Shown here: piece by piece, positions 15,825 to 24,462 of the stretch
Layout of the letters: every line of letters begins with the position of its first letter
Position numbering within the stretch: position 1 is the first letter of the stretch
Assembly: GCA_046757585.1 (NCBI GenBank)
Contig: JBHHYR010000005.1
Span: 1-48,888 of the forward strand
Direction: 5' to 3'
Source: JBHHYR01 sp046757585
GTDB taxonomy: Bacteria > Desulfobacterota > Binatia > HRBIN30
Length of the DNA: 48,888 bases
Program-made: the position numbers and the translations under genes
The notes under the pieces: generated by a model
The model's input: the letters and a program-made list of their open reading frames with translations, nothing else
What the model was told of the DNA's origin: nothing
Databases searched by the model: none

Positions 15825-16504
15825 GTTTCGAGACTCTCTTCAGCACCGGCCTGACATCCGTCCGCTGGGAAGAGGTTGTCCTCGCCCTGCTCACGGCGTT
15901 CGTGCTCGGGAAGCTGGTGGCCGTTACGTACGAACGGACGCATTTCGGTCTCTCGTTTTCCCGCAGCTTCGCGCAGTCGCTGGTGCTGGGAGCGGTCGTG
16001 GCGTCCATTCTCATCATGGCCATCGGCGACAACCTGGCGCGCGGGCTGGGCATTCTTGGCACCATGGCACTGGTGCGCTTTCGGACCAACGTGCCGGACA
16101 GCCGCGACATGATTTTCGTCTTTGCCGCCCTGGCCGTTGGTGTGGCCGTTGGCGCGGCCAGCTACCCGGTGGCCATCCTGGGTGCCTTGGGCTTTTCCGC
16201 CGCGGCACACGTGCTGAACTGGGAACCGACGGGATCCAGGCAGCGCTTCGACGGTATGCTGCGCTTCTCGCTCTCGCGCGATGCGGCGGCAGCCGACCGG
16301 GTGCCCGGGATTCTGAGCGCCCACTGCGACCGGTTCGTGCTGGTCGCCATGCGGGAACTGGCCCAGGGAGAACTGGTCGAGTACGCCTACCAGTTCAAGC
16401 TCAAGCGCTCGGCCAGCCAGGACGAGCTGTTCGAAGCCCTCGGATCGGTTCCGGGTGCAGGGGGGATCACGTTCTTGCTGGAGGACGCACACACGGAGCT
16501 ATGA
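15818..16504 (+). CDS. DUF4956 membrane protein
   Basis: ATG 15818 follows GGGAG and overlaps the upstream stop; 228 aa. The first 130 residues hold four hydrophobic segments, including GLGILGTMALVRFRTNVPDS, the most conserved family stretch. The rest is a cytoplasmic ferredoxin-like domain (RFDGMLRFSLSRDA...FEALGSVPGAGGITFLLED). DUF4956 genes recur next to VTC polymerase and CotH genes in many bacteria, as here. A plausible role is to anchor polyphosphate synthesis at the membrane or pass the polymer across it; this has not been shown from sequence. The gene ends in an ATGA overlap with the adaptor gene. Confidence 0.88.
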   Translation: MVSFETLFSTGLTSVRWEEVVLALLTAFVLGKLVAVTYERTHFGLSFSRSFAQSLVLGAVVASILIMAIGDNLARGLGILGTMALVRFRTNVPDSRDMIFVFAALAVGVAVGAASYPVAILGALGFSAAAHVLNWEPTGSRQRFDGMLRFSLSRDAAAADRVPGILSAHCDRFVLVAMRELAQGELVEYAYQFKLKRSASQDELFEALGSVPGAGGITFLLEDAHTEL

Positions 16505-18513
16505 GAACCGTGTCATCATGGCGCGGGTGGGCTGTGTGGGCTGTCGCCGCTGTGTGCGCTGCGGTGCTGTGGTGGCGCCACGAACCTGGCCGCAATGCCA
16601 TTCCGGCGATCGTCACAAGCGCGCAGCATCGGCTTGGTGCCGTTGAGCCGAGCCGGGTGGCTGCCGTGTACGTGGTGCCGGGTGACGCGGTGCGGGCTGG
16701 CCAACCGCTGGTGCAGTTCGACTGCAGCGAGGTCGACGCAGCACTCAGTGTGGCACGGGGCCGGTTGCAGGAGCAGTTGGCGGACGTGGATGCGGTGGCC
16801 GTCCAGTTCGCAGACGATGCCCGCCGTCAACGCCTGCATGTCGAGACGGAGCTGGCACGGATCCGTGCGGCCCTCGCGGATGCCCGGGGGCAGCAGGAGG
16901 GGCGGCAGGCAGAGCTGACGACGCTGACCAGCCAGCTGGCGCGGCTCGACAAGGTGATGCGCAACCGCTTGGCGGAGGTGGACCGTCTCACCGCGCTGCG
17001 CGCGCGGCAGAAACGCCTCGCCAAGCAAACGCACCACGCGCCCGAAGCTGTAGAGGCATGGACCACGGCCGCGGACGAAATCCGCGGCGCGCTCGAACGG
17101 CTCGACGAGGAAGATTGGTCGGTGCGCGTGCGGCCCATCCGGGCGCGGGTCGAGACGCAAACCCGGCGCGTTCAACAACTGCTCGAGCGCCAGCGCCGCT
17201 GCACCCTGCGCGCGCCAGTGGATGGTCACGTGTCCGCCGTCTTCCATGCCAGTGGTGACGTCGTACCGGCGGGGACGGTCGTTGCCGTCGTCGTCGGTTC
17301 ACGCGTGCGCGACGTCACCGCCTATGTCCCGGAAGGTGATTCCCGCGTAATCGAGGCGGGGGGACCGGTCGACGTCTATGCACGCGATGGCACGGGTGTG
17401 GTGCGTGGCATGGTGGAGCGCGTCGGCCCCGAAATCGTGGAAATGCCGCCGCGTTTGTGGCTGCTGCCGAATCGGCCCCGGTATGGACGCCCCGTGCATG
17501 TCCGGGTTGCGGCCGGAACTCACCTCTTCCCCGGAGAGTTGGCGTTCGTCCGGCCACGCGCCGGGGCAGCGCATGCCGCGCTGCTGTCCCCCGAGCAGTC
17601 GTTTCCTATGCAGGTGCCAGCGCGCCTGCGTGAACGGACCCGTTTGGAACCTAGCGGCCTGGCCTGGCTCCCTACACGCAACCGCTTCCTGATCGTCAGC
17701 GATGACACGGGCTTTCCGGGGAGCAGCGAGCACCGCCCTTGGGTGTTCACCGCGAATGAGGATGGGCGGTTCGACGTCGACCCACTGCCGATCGCAGGGG
17801 TGGACGCAGTCTCGGATCTGGAGGCGGTCACTCGTGCGCCCGACGAAACCCTCTACCTCCTGGCCTCGCAGAGCGTGAGCCGCACCGGGCATCGGCCGCT
17901 CACGCGCCAGTGGCTTCTGCGCACGGAGCTCGCGGCGCAAGGGCTCAAAGTCACGGGTAAGCTCGCCGTCTACGCGCAGCTGCTTGTCCGACTCGACGGC
18001 AGCCGTCGTCTTACGCTGGGCGTGTCGGACCAGCTCGATATCGAGGGCATGGCCTGGTACAAGGGCGGTGTCATCCTCGGGCTCAAAGCGCCGCAGGACG
18101 TGGCGGGCCGGGCGCGGCTCTGGTATCTGGCTCGTGTGAACAAAGCGCTGGCTGGTGCGGACTCGCGTGCGGCGCCACCGGATGGCGCACCGGCTGAGCC
18201 AGATGCGGGCACACAGCTCTCGCTGTTCGGGACTGTCTTCCTGCCGACGTGCGCCGCGGGGGCTGCTGGAGGCATCTCGGACCTCCTAGCGGAAGGGGAC
18301 CAGCTGTACATTCTGTCGACTTTGCCTGGCGGCCCGCCATGCGGCTCCGCCTGGCGGATCGATCTTCCCCTCGGACACGGGACACCCCGGAAGCTGGCGG
18401 ACTGGCCCGACGCGAAGCCGGAAGGGATCGCCCGTGCCGGAGCGGGTAGGCTGCTGGTGGTCTTTGACACGGGCGCGGCCACGCCGCGGTTTGCGCAGCT
18501 GCAGGAGCACTAG
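16501..18513 (+). CDS. HlyD-type membrane-fusion adaptor fused to DUF3616-like beta-propeller
   Basis: This 670-aa protein starts in an ATGA overlap with DUF4956. Order: one membrane span at 8-24; first half of a biotinyl/lipoyl-like domain at about 45-75 (VAAVYVVPGDAVRAGQPLVQ); coiled-coil hairpin at about 75-235; second lipoyl half at 235-268 (CTLRAPVDGHVSAVFHASGD); beta-barrel and membrane-proximal part to about 352; then about 300 residues beginning LEPSGLAWLPTRNRFLIVSD. The last part contains SDLEAVTRAPDETLYLLASQ, LDIEGMAWYKGGVILGLKAP, GISDLLAEGDQLYILS and KPEGIARAGAGRLLVVFD, a repeat pattern of DUF3616/phytase-like propellers. HlyD adaptors bridge the inner membrane to TolC proteins, and a TolC-like gene follows. 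The propeller would be periplasmic. There is no dedicated transporter gene in the operon. Confidence 0.82.
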   Translation: MRTVSSWRGWAVWAVAAVCAAVLWWRHEPGRNAIPAIVTSAQHRLGAVEPSRVAAVYVVPGDAVRAGQPLVQFDCSEVDAALSVARGRLQEQLADVDAVAVQFADDARRQRLHVETELARIRAALADARGQQEGRQAELTTLTSQLARLDKVMRNRLAEVDRLTALRARQKRLAKQTHHAPEAVEAWTTAADEIRGALERLDEEDWSVRVRPIRARVETQTRRVQQLLERQRRCTLRAPVDGHVSAVFHASGDVVPAGTVVAVVVGSRVRDVTAYVPEGDSRVIEAGGPVDVYARDGTGVVRGMVERVGPEIVEMPPRLWLLPNRPRYGRPVHVRVAAGTHLFPGELAFVRPRAGAAHAALLSPEQSFPMQVPARLRERTRLEPSGLAWLPTRNRFLIVSDDTGFPGSSEHRPWVFTANEDGRFDVDPLPIAGVDAVSDLEAVTRAPDETLYLLASQSVSRTGHRPLTRQWLLRTELAAQGLKVTGKLAVYAQLLVRLDGSRRLTLGVSDQLDIEGMAWYKGGVILGLKAPQDVAGRARLWYLARVNKALAGADSRAAPPDGAPAEPDAGTQLSLFGTVFLPTCAAGAAGGISDLLAEGDQLYILSTLPGGPPCGSAWRIDLPLGHGTPRKLADWPDAKPEGIARAGAGRLLVVFDTGAATPRFAQLQEH

Positions 18514-18520
18514 GGTGGGG

Positions 18521-19819
18521 ATGCCGAAGGTCGGCTTCCAGCGCTGCCGAGCATCCGGGCGTGGCCGGGTCGAGAGCGGATGCAGCCGGGCCGCGACCCC
18601 TGTTGCACCGCCGCTCGGACGGCTGGGACGGGCGATGGTGTACGGACTCTGCCTGTGGTGTGCAGGCGTGCAGGCGGAGACGGTGCCGGGCGCGGCGGTC
18701 GAGCCCCCGCACGCACAAGCGCCACTGGACTGCGAAGCGGCCGTGACGTTTGTGCTGGCTGAACACCCGGGAATCAAAGCGGCTCAGTCGGGTGTCCTCG
18801 AAGCGCGTGCGCTTGCCGATATCATGCGATGGCTGGCACGGCCCGAGCTGCGCGTGCGTACCGATGCCAGTACACGCGGCGACGAGACTCGGTTGGGTGT
18901 GCGGTGGCCGCTGGCCGTGCCCGGTGTCCCCGGCGCAAAGACCGCGGCGGCACAGTCACAGGTACGGTGGAGTTCCGCGGAGGCGGATGCGCTGCGCGCG
19001 CAGGTGGCGGCAGCGGTGCGGTTGGACTATGCCGCAGTGCGGTACGCGCGGGCGCAGCGCGGTGTGCTCGAACAACTGGCCGCGTCTGCTCGGCTGCACG
19101 CGCAGGTGGTGCGGCAGTTGACCGTGGCCGGTACCGCGACGGCGCTGGCGCTGGAGAGCGCTACGCTTGCTGCCGAGGAGGCGCGCGAAGAGGCTGCACG
19201 CGCACGGGTGCACGAGGAGCTGGCCGATCGGGCGGTCACACGGTGGACCGGACAACCGGCGCCTGCGGGCAGTGGCCCGTGCGCTTCTGCCCCGGCCTTC
19301 AGTGTCGACGCGGCTGTGGCGGCGCGTCCCGATGTGCGTAGGGCCAAGGCCGCGCTGGCGGCGGCCGATGCCGAAGCCCGTGCCACGGTGCGTAAACGGT
19401 GGCTCTGGCCGTCGTTCGTTCAAGCGACATTGGTCCATGAACGAGGCGATGACGGCGTGCTGCTCGAGGCGGGCGTTCCGCTGCCTCTGCCTAACAAGCA
19501 GGCGATCGCTGCTGCGGCACGGCGCCAGAAACTGCGCTTCCAGTTGGAAGCCGTCGAGCGCCGGGCACGGGCGGAAATCGAGGCAGCCGTGGCCCAAGTC
19601 CACGCCGCGCGTGCCCGGCTGACCCGGTGGAATGCCGCAGCCGGCACCTTGGCACGCGCGCAAACCGTAGCGGTACAGGCTGAACAAGCCGGCGCGGCGC
19701 CCGATGAGCTCTGGCGGCTCGAGCGCCACTTGACCGAACGACAACGGCACGTGAACGAAACCCGCTACGAGTTGGAGAAACAGGAAATCAAGCTCCGCCT
19801 CAGGCTCGGCCTGCCGTAG
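18521..19819 (+). CDS. TolC-family outer-membrane factor
   Basis: ATG 18521 lies 7 bp after the adaptor stop and gives 432 aa; a GTG 6 nt upstream is also possible. The N-terminus is basic, followed by a hydrophobic stretch (GRAMVYGLCLWCAGVQAETV) that can act as a signal peptide. Two long alanine/arginine-rich helical hairpins (about 100-250 and 290-425) with duplicated character, DCEAAVTFVLAEHPGIKAAQ near the mature start and ARPDVRRAKAALAAADAE at mid-length, are the TolC/CusC-type pattern. Such proteins form trimeric outer-membrane channels that dock onto HlyD adaptors. The surface beta segments are short, so it may be an atypical member. It is the last gene of the VTC operon and converges on cotH. 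Confidence 0.82.
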   Translation: MPKVGFQRCRASGRGRVESGCSRAATPVAPPLGRLGRAMVYGLCLWCAGVQAETVPGAAVEPPHAQAPLDCEAAVTFVLAEHPGIKAAQSGVLEARALADIMRWLARPELRVRTDASTRGDETRLGVRWPLAVPGVPGAKTAAAQSQVRWSSAEADALRAQVAAAVRLDYAAVRYARAQRGVLEQLAASARLHAQVVRQLTVAGTATALALESATLAAEEAREEAARARVHEELADRAVTRWTGQPAPAGSGPCASAPAFSVDAAVAARPDVRRAKAALAAADAEARATVRKRWLWPSFVQATLVHERGDDGVLLEAGVPLPLPNKQAIAAAARRQKLRFQLEAVERRARAEIEAAVAQVHAARARLTRWNAAAGTLARAQTVAVQAEQAGAAPDELWRLERHLTERQRHVNETRYELEKQEIKLRLRLGLP

Positions 19820-19916
19820 CCTGGTTACACCCGACCGCCGTTCCCCGTACCCACCGCCCCGTCGGCGCACACCCGCCGCTAGACCATGGGCGGTCAGGTG
19901 CGCTCCGCCGTGCGGT

Positions 19917-22628
19917 CTATCCGCAGCCGTTCAGTGCGGCGTTGACTGCCTGGATCAACTCGTCGACGCTCACCGCGAAGTCCTCGTTGAGGTCCAACGA
20001 CACGCAGCTCTCGACGGGCGCAGCGCCGATCGCAATATTCACCCCGCCGATCAGCTCATCCACCGTGACTACACCATCGCCACCACAGTCCCCCGGGCAG
20101 CTGCCGGGGGCTGGCGCGAAGGCTGTGACCGTCGCAGCGAAACGGCCGGCAAACTTTTCGCCGGGAACCGTCGACGCGTCGTTCGCATCGAGCGTTAGGG
20201 TTCCTTCAGCTAACGCGCCGAGGAAAACGGGCTGCTGGTTCGCGTCGACGAGGATGAACACGTTTCCAAGGTCGCCTTCGATCGGAACGACGTTTCCTGG
20301 CACGAGTTGGTCCGGTGAGGCATTGATCTGGGTGACGAAGATGCCCCGATCGGCGAACTGAAACACGAAGCGGATGATCCCGCGGCCGGCAAAGTCGGGT
20401 ATGTCGCTGCCACCCGCCACGAGGAACTGGAAGGAAATATTGCTCGGGAGGTCGAGGCCGAACAGTGTTCCTTCCACCTGGAGCGTGCCGGCGCCGACTG
20501 GAACCGTCGGCACCACCGCGTTCCAGGTCGTCGAGAACGCAACGGACAGCTCCCCGACCTGGTCCAGACAGAAAGGCTCGGGCAGTGGTTCGGTCCAAGG
20601 CGGCGGCCCGTCGCGAAAGTCGTTGGCGAACTTTTCCCGGCGCGAGCTGACAAAAGTGCGAATCGGGTCGATGAAGGCGCTGAGGTCACCGGTGACCGGT
20701 GCGATGAGTGCTTCCATGCGATCGATCTCCGCGAGGATTGCCGTCTCATCCCAGATCGTGTCGAACAAGCGCTGCATGCGCTCCTGGTAGAGCGCTTGGG
20801 TTTCCGGGTGCAGATAGAGGCGTCTGGCGAGTCTGCCGCGTGCCCAGCGGAGCGGGGCCACGGGACCCTCGTTGCGCAGCGGGTTACCGCGCCCCAAGAT
20901 GTCGTCGATCCCCCAGGGAATGAAATAGAAACGATCGTCGTCGGTGTTCCGGTACACGAAGTAGTTGTTCGTGTCCCCCGAGTAGCCGTCCCAATGCCCG
21001 ATCAGGGCTTCCGCAGTCCAAAAGGTCAGAAACTGATCGACGTTGACCAGTGGCTCGAGTGCTGCCAGGAGCTCGGCGTCCGGTACCTTACCCAGTGCCT
21101 CCGCCACGGCCCGGATATCGCTTCGATCGCTGGTGCCTTTTGCGTTCTTGAGCTCGAAGATGGCCATTCCGAGGGGACGGAAATCGGCGCCGACGGCGCC
21201 TTCGTACAAGTGACCGTTGCTGTTGCCAAACGTACGATCGAGGAAGGCGGCTTTGATGGTCTCGACGTTCGCGTAAATGCCGAGGTCCCGCGTGCCAGTC
21301 TGGGTGGTCACCCGCACGTGCGCAAAACTACAGCGGGGCGCATGCACCCCGGCAGCCGCGAACAGCTCATAGCCCAGGCATTGCTTGATCCGTGCCGGAT
21401 CTTGCTTCGCGTTGTTGAGAGTCAGCCTCTCGAGACCGAATAGGCGCTGATCCGGATCAAACTCGGAGAACTTCACTTTGAAAGACGGACGAACGGTGTC
21501 CAACGAACCGAGGAACCCCTTCTTGCGTACGCCGACGTTGGTGACGGTGTGTCCGTCGATAATGACATCAGCGGAAAAGAAATCGAACACTTTCGGGGGT
21601 GGCCCAGGGGACCGGCTGCAGCCGAGGGCCTCGAGCAGGGGACGGGACTGGTTCCGCAGGGTATCCCAGTCGGCTTGGTCCAGGACAATTTGCACTTCGA
21701 ACAGATGGTTCGGATCGAACAGATCGGCCGCCGCACAGCCCTCCGGTGGCAGGCCGGGCCCCGGGACTCCACCCTGGTCGGGATCGCAGACGTCGCCGAC
21801 GTCATCCGCGTCGCTGTCGCCTTGGTCCGGGTTCGATTGCTCCGGGCAGTTGTCGGCGCAGTCGGCAATGCCGTCACGGTCGCGATCCCCCGCGGGCATC
21901 CCCGCGCGCAACTGGGAGAAGTCCTGCGCGTGGTCGAGTCGGCCGAAGCGGTTCGGCGCCCCGAAGGTGCTGGACGTCCCTGCGGCGTAGAAGTCGGATT
22001 GCGGTTCGATGCGTGCCGACGGATCGGCTTGGAGCCGGAACACCTCGCGGCTGCCGACCCCGCTGAGCGGATGGATACCTTCGCCGGCCGGTCCGAACAC
22101 GTGCCGGCCCTCGGCGGTCCGAATCTCAAATTGCGTCCGGTTGTTGGAGACCTGGAAATCGGTGGCGCTGACGAACGTGCCGGTGCCGTTGTGCGCACTG
22201 GCCTGCACGTTGATCCACCAGTCCCCGCTGGCCGGATCGTAGCTCACGTCGTCGGGAACCTCCTCGGCAACGGTGATGATCGTGCCGGCCCGGAGGTCGG
22301 ACCAGAGTGGGTCCTGAGAGAACGCCACAGTTGCTTGCGCGGCTCCGCCGTCGTCATTGATTCGCACTTCCCAGCCACGGATGTCGAGATGGTCCGCAAT
22401 CACCACGAGCTCGAACCAATCGCCCCCGTTTCCCAGGACACGACCGAAGAACGCATCCGACTGCTGGCCGCCGTTGTCGTCGGCGATCGCGTCGCCACCG
22501 TTAAGAAACCGATCCGGCCGGACCGCGTTGTATTCGTTGAGAATCAGTGGTGCTGCGGCCACGGAGCCGGGCGCCGCGACGAGGAGTATGGAAACGACTA
22601 ATCGCAGCAGGTTACGTCGGCCGAGCAC
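19917..22628 (-). CDS. secreted CotH-kinase protein with lamin-tail, TSP3 and dockerin-like modules
   Basis: This 903-aa protein has a signal peptide at 1-26 (ending VAAAPL), a lamin-tail-like domain at about 27-230 (LILNEYNAV start), thrombospondin type-3 calcium repeats at 247-285 (DRDRDGIADCADNC), the CotH kinase domain at about 309-670, and a beta-rich part. The end, at 844-903, is a two-EF-hand dockerin-like module with CPGDCGGDGVVTVDELI and NAALNGC. CotH kinase features include VRKKGF near 370, LNNAKQDP, HWDGYSGDTNNYFVYR at 545-560 and IPWGIDDILG at 570-579 with the metal-binding aspartates. In Bacillus, CotH phosphorylates secreted coat proteins. Here it converges on the VTC-DUF4956 operon with a 97-bp gap. 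Whether the outer modules attach it to the cell surface is inference. Confidence 0.9.
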   Translation of the reverse strand: MLGRRNLLRLVVSILLVAAPGSVAAAPLILNEYNAVRPDRFLNGGDAIADDNGGQQSDAFFGRVLGNGGDWFELVVIADHLDIRGWEVRINDDGGAAQATVAFSQDPLWSDLRAGTIITVAEEVPDDVSYDPASGDWWINVQASAHNGTGTFVSATDFQVSNNRTQFEIRTAEGRHVFGPAGEGIHPLSGVGSREVFRLQADPSARIEPQSDFYAAGTSSTFGAPNRFGRLDHAQDFSQLRAGMPAGDRDRDGIADCADNCPEQSNPDQGDSDADDVGDVCDPDQGGVPGPGLPPEGCAAADLFDPNHLFEVQIVLDQADWDTLRNQSRPLLEALGCSRSPGPPPKVFDFFSADVIIDGHTVTNVGVRKKGFLGSLDTVRPSFKVKFSEFDPDQRLFGLERLTLNNAKQDPARIKQCLGYELFAAAGVHAPRCSFAHVRVTTQTGTRDLGIYANVETIKAAFLDRTFGNSNGHLYEGAVGADFRPLGMAIFELKNAKGTSDRSDIRAVAEALGKVPDAELLAALEPLVNVDQFLTFWTAEALIGHWDGYSGDTNNYFVYRNTDDDRFYFIPWGIDDILGRGNPLRNEGPVAPLRWARGRLARRLYLHPETQALYQERMQRLFDTIWDETAILAEIDRMEALIAPVTGDLSAFIDPIRTFVSSRREKFANDFRDGPPPWTEPLPEPFCLDQVGELSVAFSTTWNAVVPTVPVGAGTLQVEGTLFGLDLPSNISFQFLVAGGSDIPDFAGRGIIRFVFQFADRGIFVTQINASPDQLVPGNVVPIEGDLGNVFILVDANQQPVFLGALAEGTLTLDANDASTVPGEKFAGRFAATVTAFAPAPGSCPGDCGGDGVVTVDELIGGVNIAIGAAPVESCVSLDLNEDFAVSVDELIQAVNAALNGCG

Positions 22629-22771
22629 GATTACTTTCCTCGCCGCGTCGTGGTTTCGACGAAGCGGAGCAGTGTCAACCTTATCCGGGGCGTGGCCATT
22701 TCTCTAGCAGCCCGCGGCGCCCGCTGGGCCCACCGGTCGATCCGCACTGGCCAACCGCTTGATGAACAATC

Positions 22772-24280
22772 TCAACTGCCCACTCCGAGATCGACCCACA
22801 CGTTCTTCACCTCGGTAAAAAGGTCGAGAGACTCACGGCCGCCCTCACGTCCGAAGCCGCTGCGCTTGTAGCCACCGAACGGGGCGGTCGGGATGACGCC
22901 GTAGCCGTTGACGCCCATCGTGCCGGTGCGCACGCGGCGGGCGACGGTGAGCGCCTTGTTGAGGTCACGGGTCCACACCTGGCCAGCGAGACCGTAGTGG
23001 CTGTCATTGGCGATCCTGATGGCTTCGTCCACGTCTCGGAAGCGGATCACCGAGAGCACAGGACCGAAAATCTCCTCGCGGGCGATCGTCATGTCGTTGC
23101 GCACGTCGCCGAAGAGCGTCGCGGCGACGAAGTTTCCACCGGCCAGCTCGCCGTCGAGTCGTTGCCCCCCACGCAGAAGGCGGGCGCCTTCGCTCTTGCC
23201 CGTTTCGATGTATCCGAGCACGCGCTCGAGTTGGCGTGGGGAGATGATCGGTCCGGCGGTGGTCGTCATGTCGAACGGGTTTCCGGGGCGGACGAGGTCC
23301 ATCACGCCGAAGGCCTTTTCGACGAAAGCGTCGTAGATGGATTCTTCGACGAGTGCGCGGGTCACACAGGCGCAGCCCTGCCCGGAGAGTCCCATGGCGA
23401 TGGCCCCGACGGCGTGTCCGACGGCGAGATCCAGGTTCGGCGCGTCGGCGAAGATCACGTTCGCGGACTTGCCCCCGAGCTCGAGCGAGACCCGCTTCAG
23501 GCTGTCAGCGGCAACGCGCATGATTTCCTTACCGGTCTCCGTCCCGCCGGTAAACGTGATCTTGTCCACACCCGGATGCGCCACCAGGGCGCGTCCAGCG
23601 TCGGATCCGGTGCCGGTCACCACGTTGACGACGCCGTCGGGCAGCCCGGCCTCCGTCAGGATCGCACCGATCCGTAACGCGCATAGCGACGCCAGCTCCG
23701 AGGGCTTGAGCACCACCGTGTTGCCCATGGCGAGGGCAGGCGCGAGCTTCAGGCCGCACAGGATCAGCGGAGCGTTCCACGGTATGATCGCACCCACGAC
23801 TCCAACCGGTTCCCGCAGGGTGAAGTCAAAGATCTGTCCCGGATAGGCAGGAATGGTTTCGCCAGTGCATTTATCGACCCATCCAGCGTAGTACTCGAAG
23901 AGGTCAACGAGAATCTCAGCCGACACCTGGTAGATGGCGGAAAAGACAATCGGCATGCCGTTGTCGAGTGTCTGGAGGCGGTTCAGCTCCTCGCGCCGGC
24001 TGTCGATCGCAGCGGCGATGCGCAGGCAGAGCTGGCGCCGCTCGCGGGCATCGAGCGCCGGCCACGGTCCTTCTTCAAAAGCACGCCGGGCCGCCCTGAC
24101 CGCGGCGTCGACATCGGCTGGCGCGCCGGCGGCGATCGTGGTGGTCGCCTCGCCCGTGGCAGGATGCACCGCTTCCAGACGTCGTGCGCTCGCCGCCTCC
24201 AACCAGCGCCCTCCGACTAACAGCTGGCCCGGCTTTACGCCGAGCTCGTCTCTGACCGGCTCAATGCTGAATGTCGCCAT
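22772..24280 (-). CDS. NAD(P)-dependent aldehyde dehydrogenase
   Basis: This 502-aa protein oxidises aldehydes to acids with NAD(P)+. Active-site residues are all present: N169 in IPWNAP, general base E267 in LELGG, nucleophile C303 in SGQGCACVTR, and the EEIFGPVLSV and FGGYKRSGFGREGG motifs. It is closest in style to class 1/2 and betaine/phenylacetaldehyde-type enzymes; the substrate cannot be named. It is monocistronic, divergent from the PurM-like gene with a 182-bp gap that should hold both promoters, and behind the CotH start on the same strand. Confidence 0.95.
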   Translation of the reverse strand: MATFSIEPVRDELGVKPGQLLVGGRWLEAASARRLEAVHPATGEATTTIAAGAPADVDAAVRAARRAFEEGPWPALDARERRQLCLRIAAAIDSRREELNRLQTLDNGMPIVFSAIYQVSAEILVDLFEYYAGWVDKCTGETIPAYPGQIFDFTLREPVGVVGAIIPWNAPLILCGLKLAPALAMGNTVVLKPSELASLCALRIGAILTEAGLPDGVVNVVTGTGSDAGRALVAHPGVDKITFTGGTETGKEIMRVAADSLKRVSLELGGKSANVIFADAPNLDLAVGHAVGAIAMGLSGQGCACVTRALVEESIYDAFVEKAFGVMDLVRPGNPFDMTTTAGPIISPRQLERVLGYIETGKSEGARLLRGGQRLDGELAGGNFVAATLFGDVRNDMTIAREEIFGPVLSVIRFRDVDEAIRIANDSHYGLAGQVWTRDLNKALTVARRVRTGTMGVNGYGVIPTAPFGGYKRSGFGREGGRESLDLFTEVKNVWVDLGVGS

Positions 24281-24462
24281 GGCACTGACCTCCGTGATTC
24301 ATACCTTGTGCAAGTCGCTGCTGGTGTCAATCCACTTCCGCGCCGACTACAGCCCGCCACCCTGGGCGATCGGCCCAGCGGTGACGCCCGTATCCGCGTC
24401 GTCGGGGCCGGTTGACATCCGAAGTGTGCGGAGTATCTCAGGCCAAGGTAAATGTCAGGCGA

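Noticed and set aside
21549..22601. 350-codon plus-strand frame inside the CotH region
   Set aside because: Antisense to the signal-peptide, lamin-tail and TSP3 coding part; long open antisense frames are expected in GC-rich codon usage.
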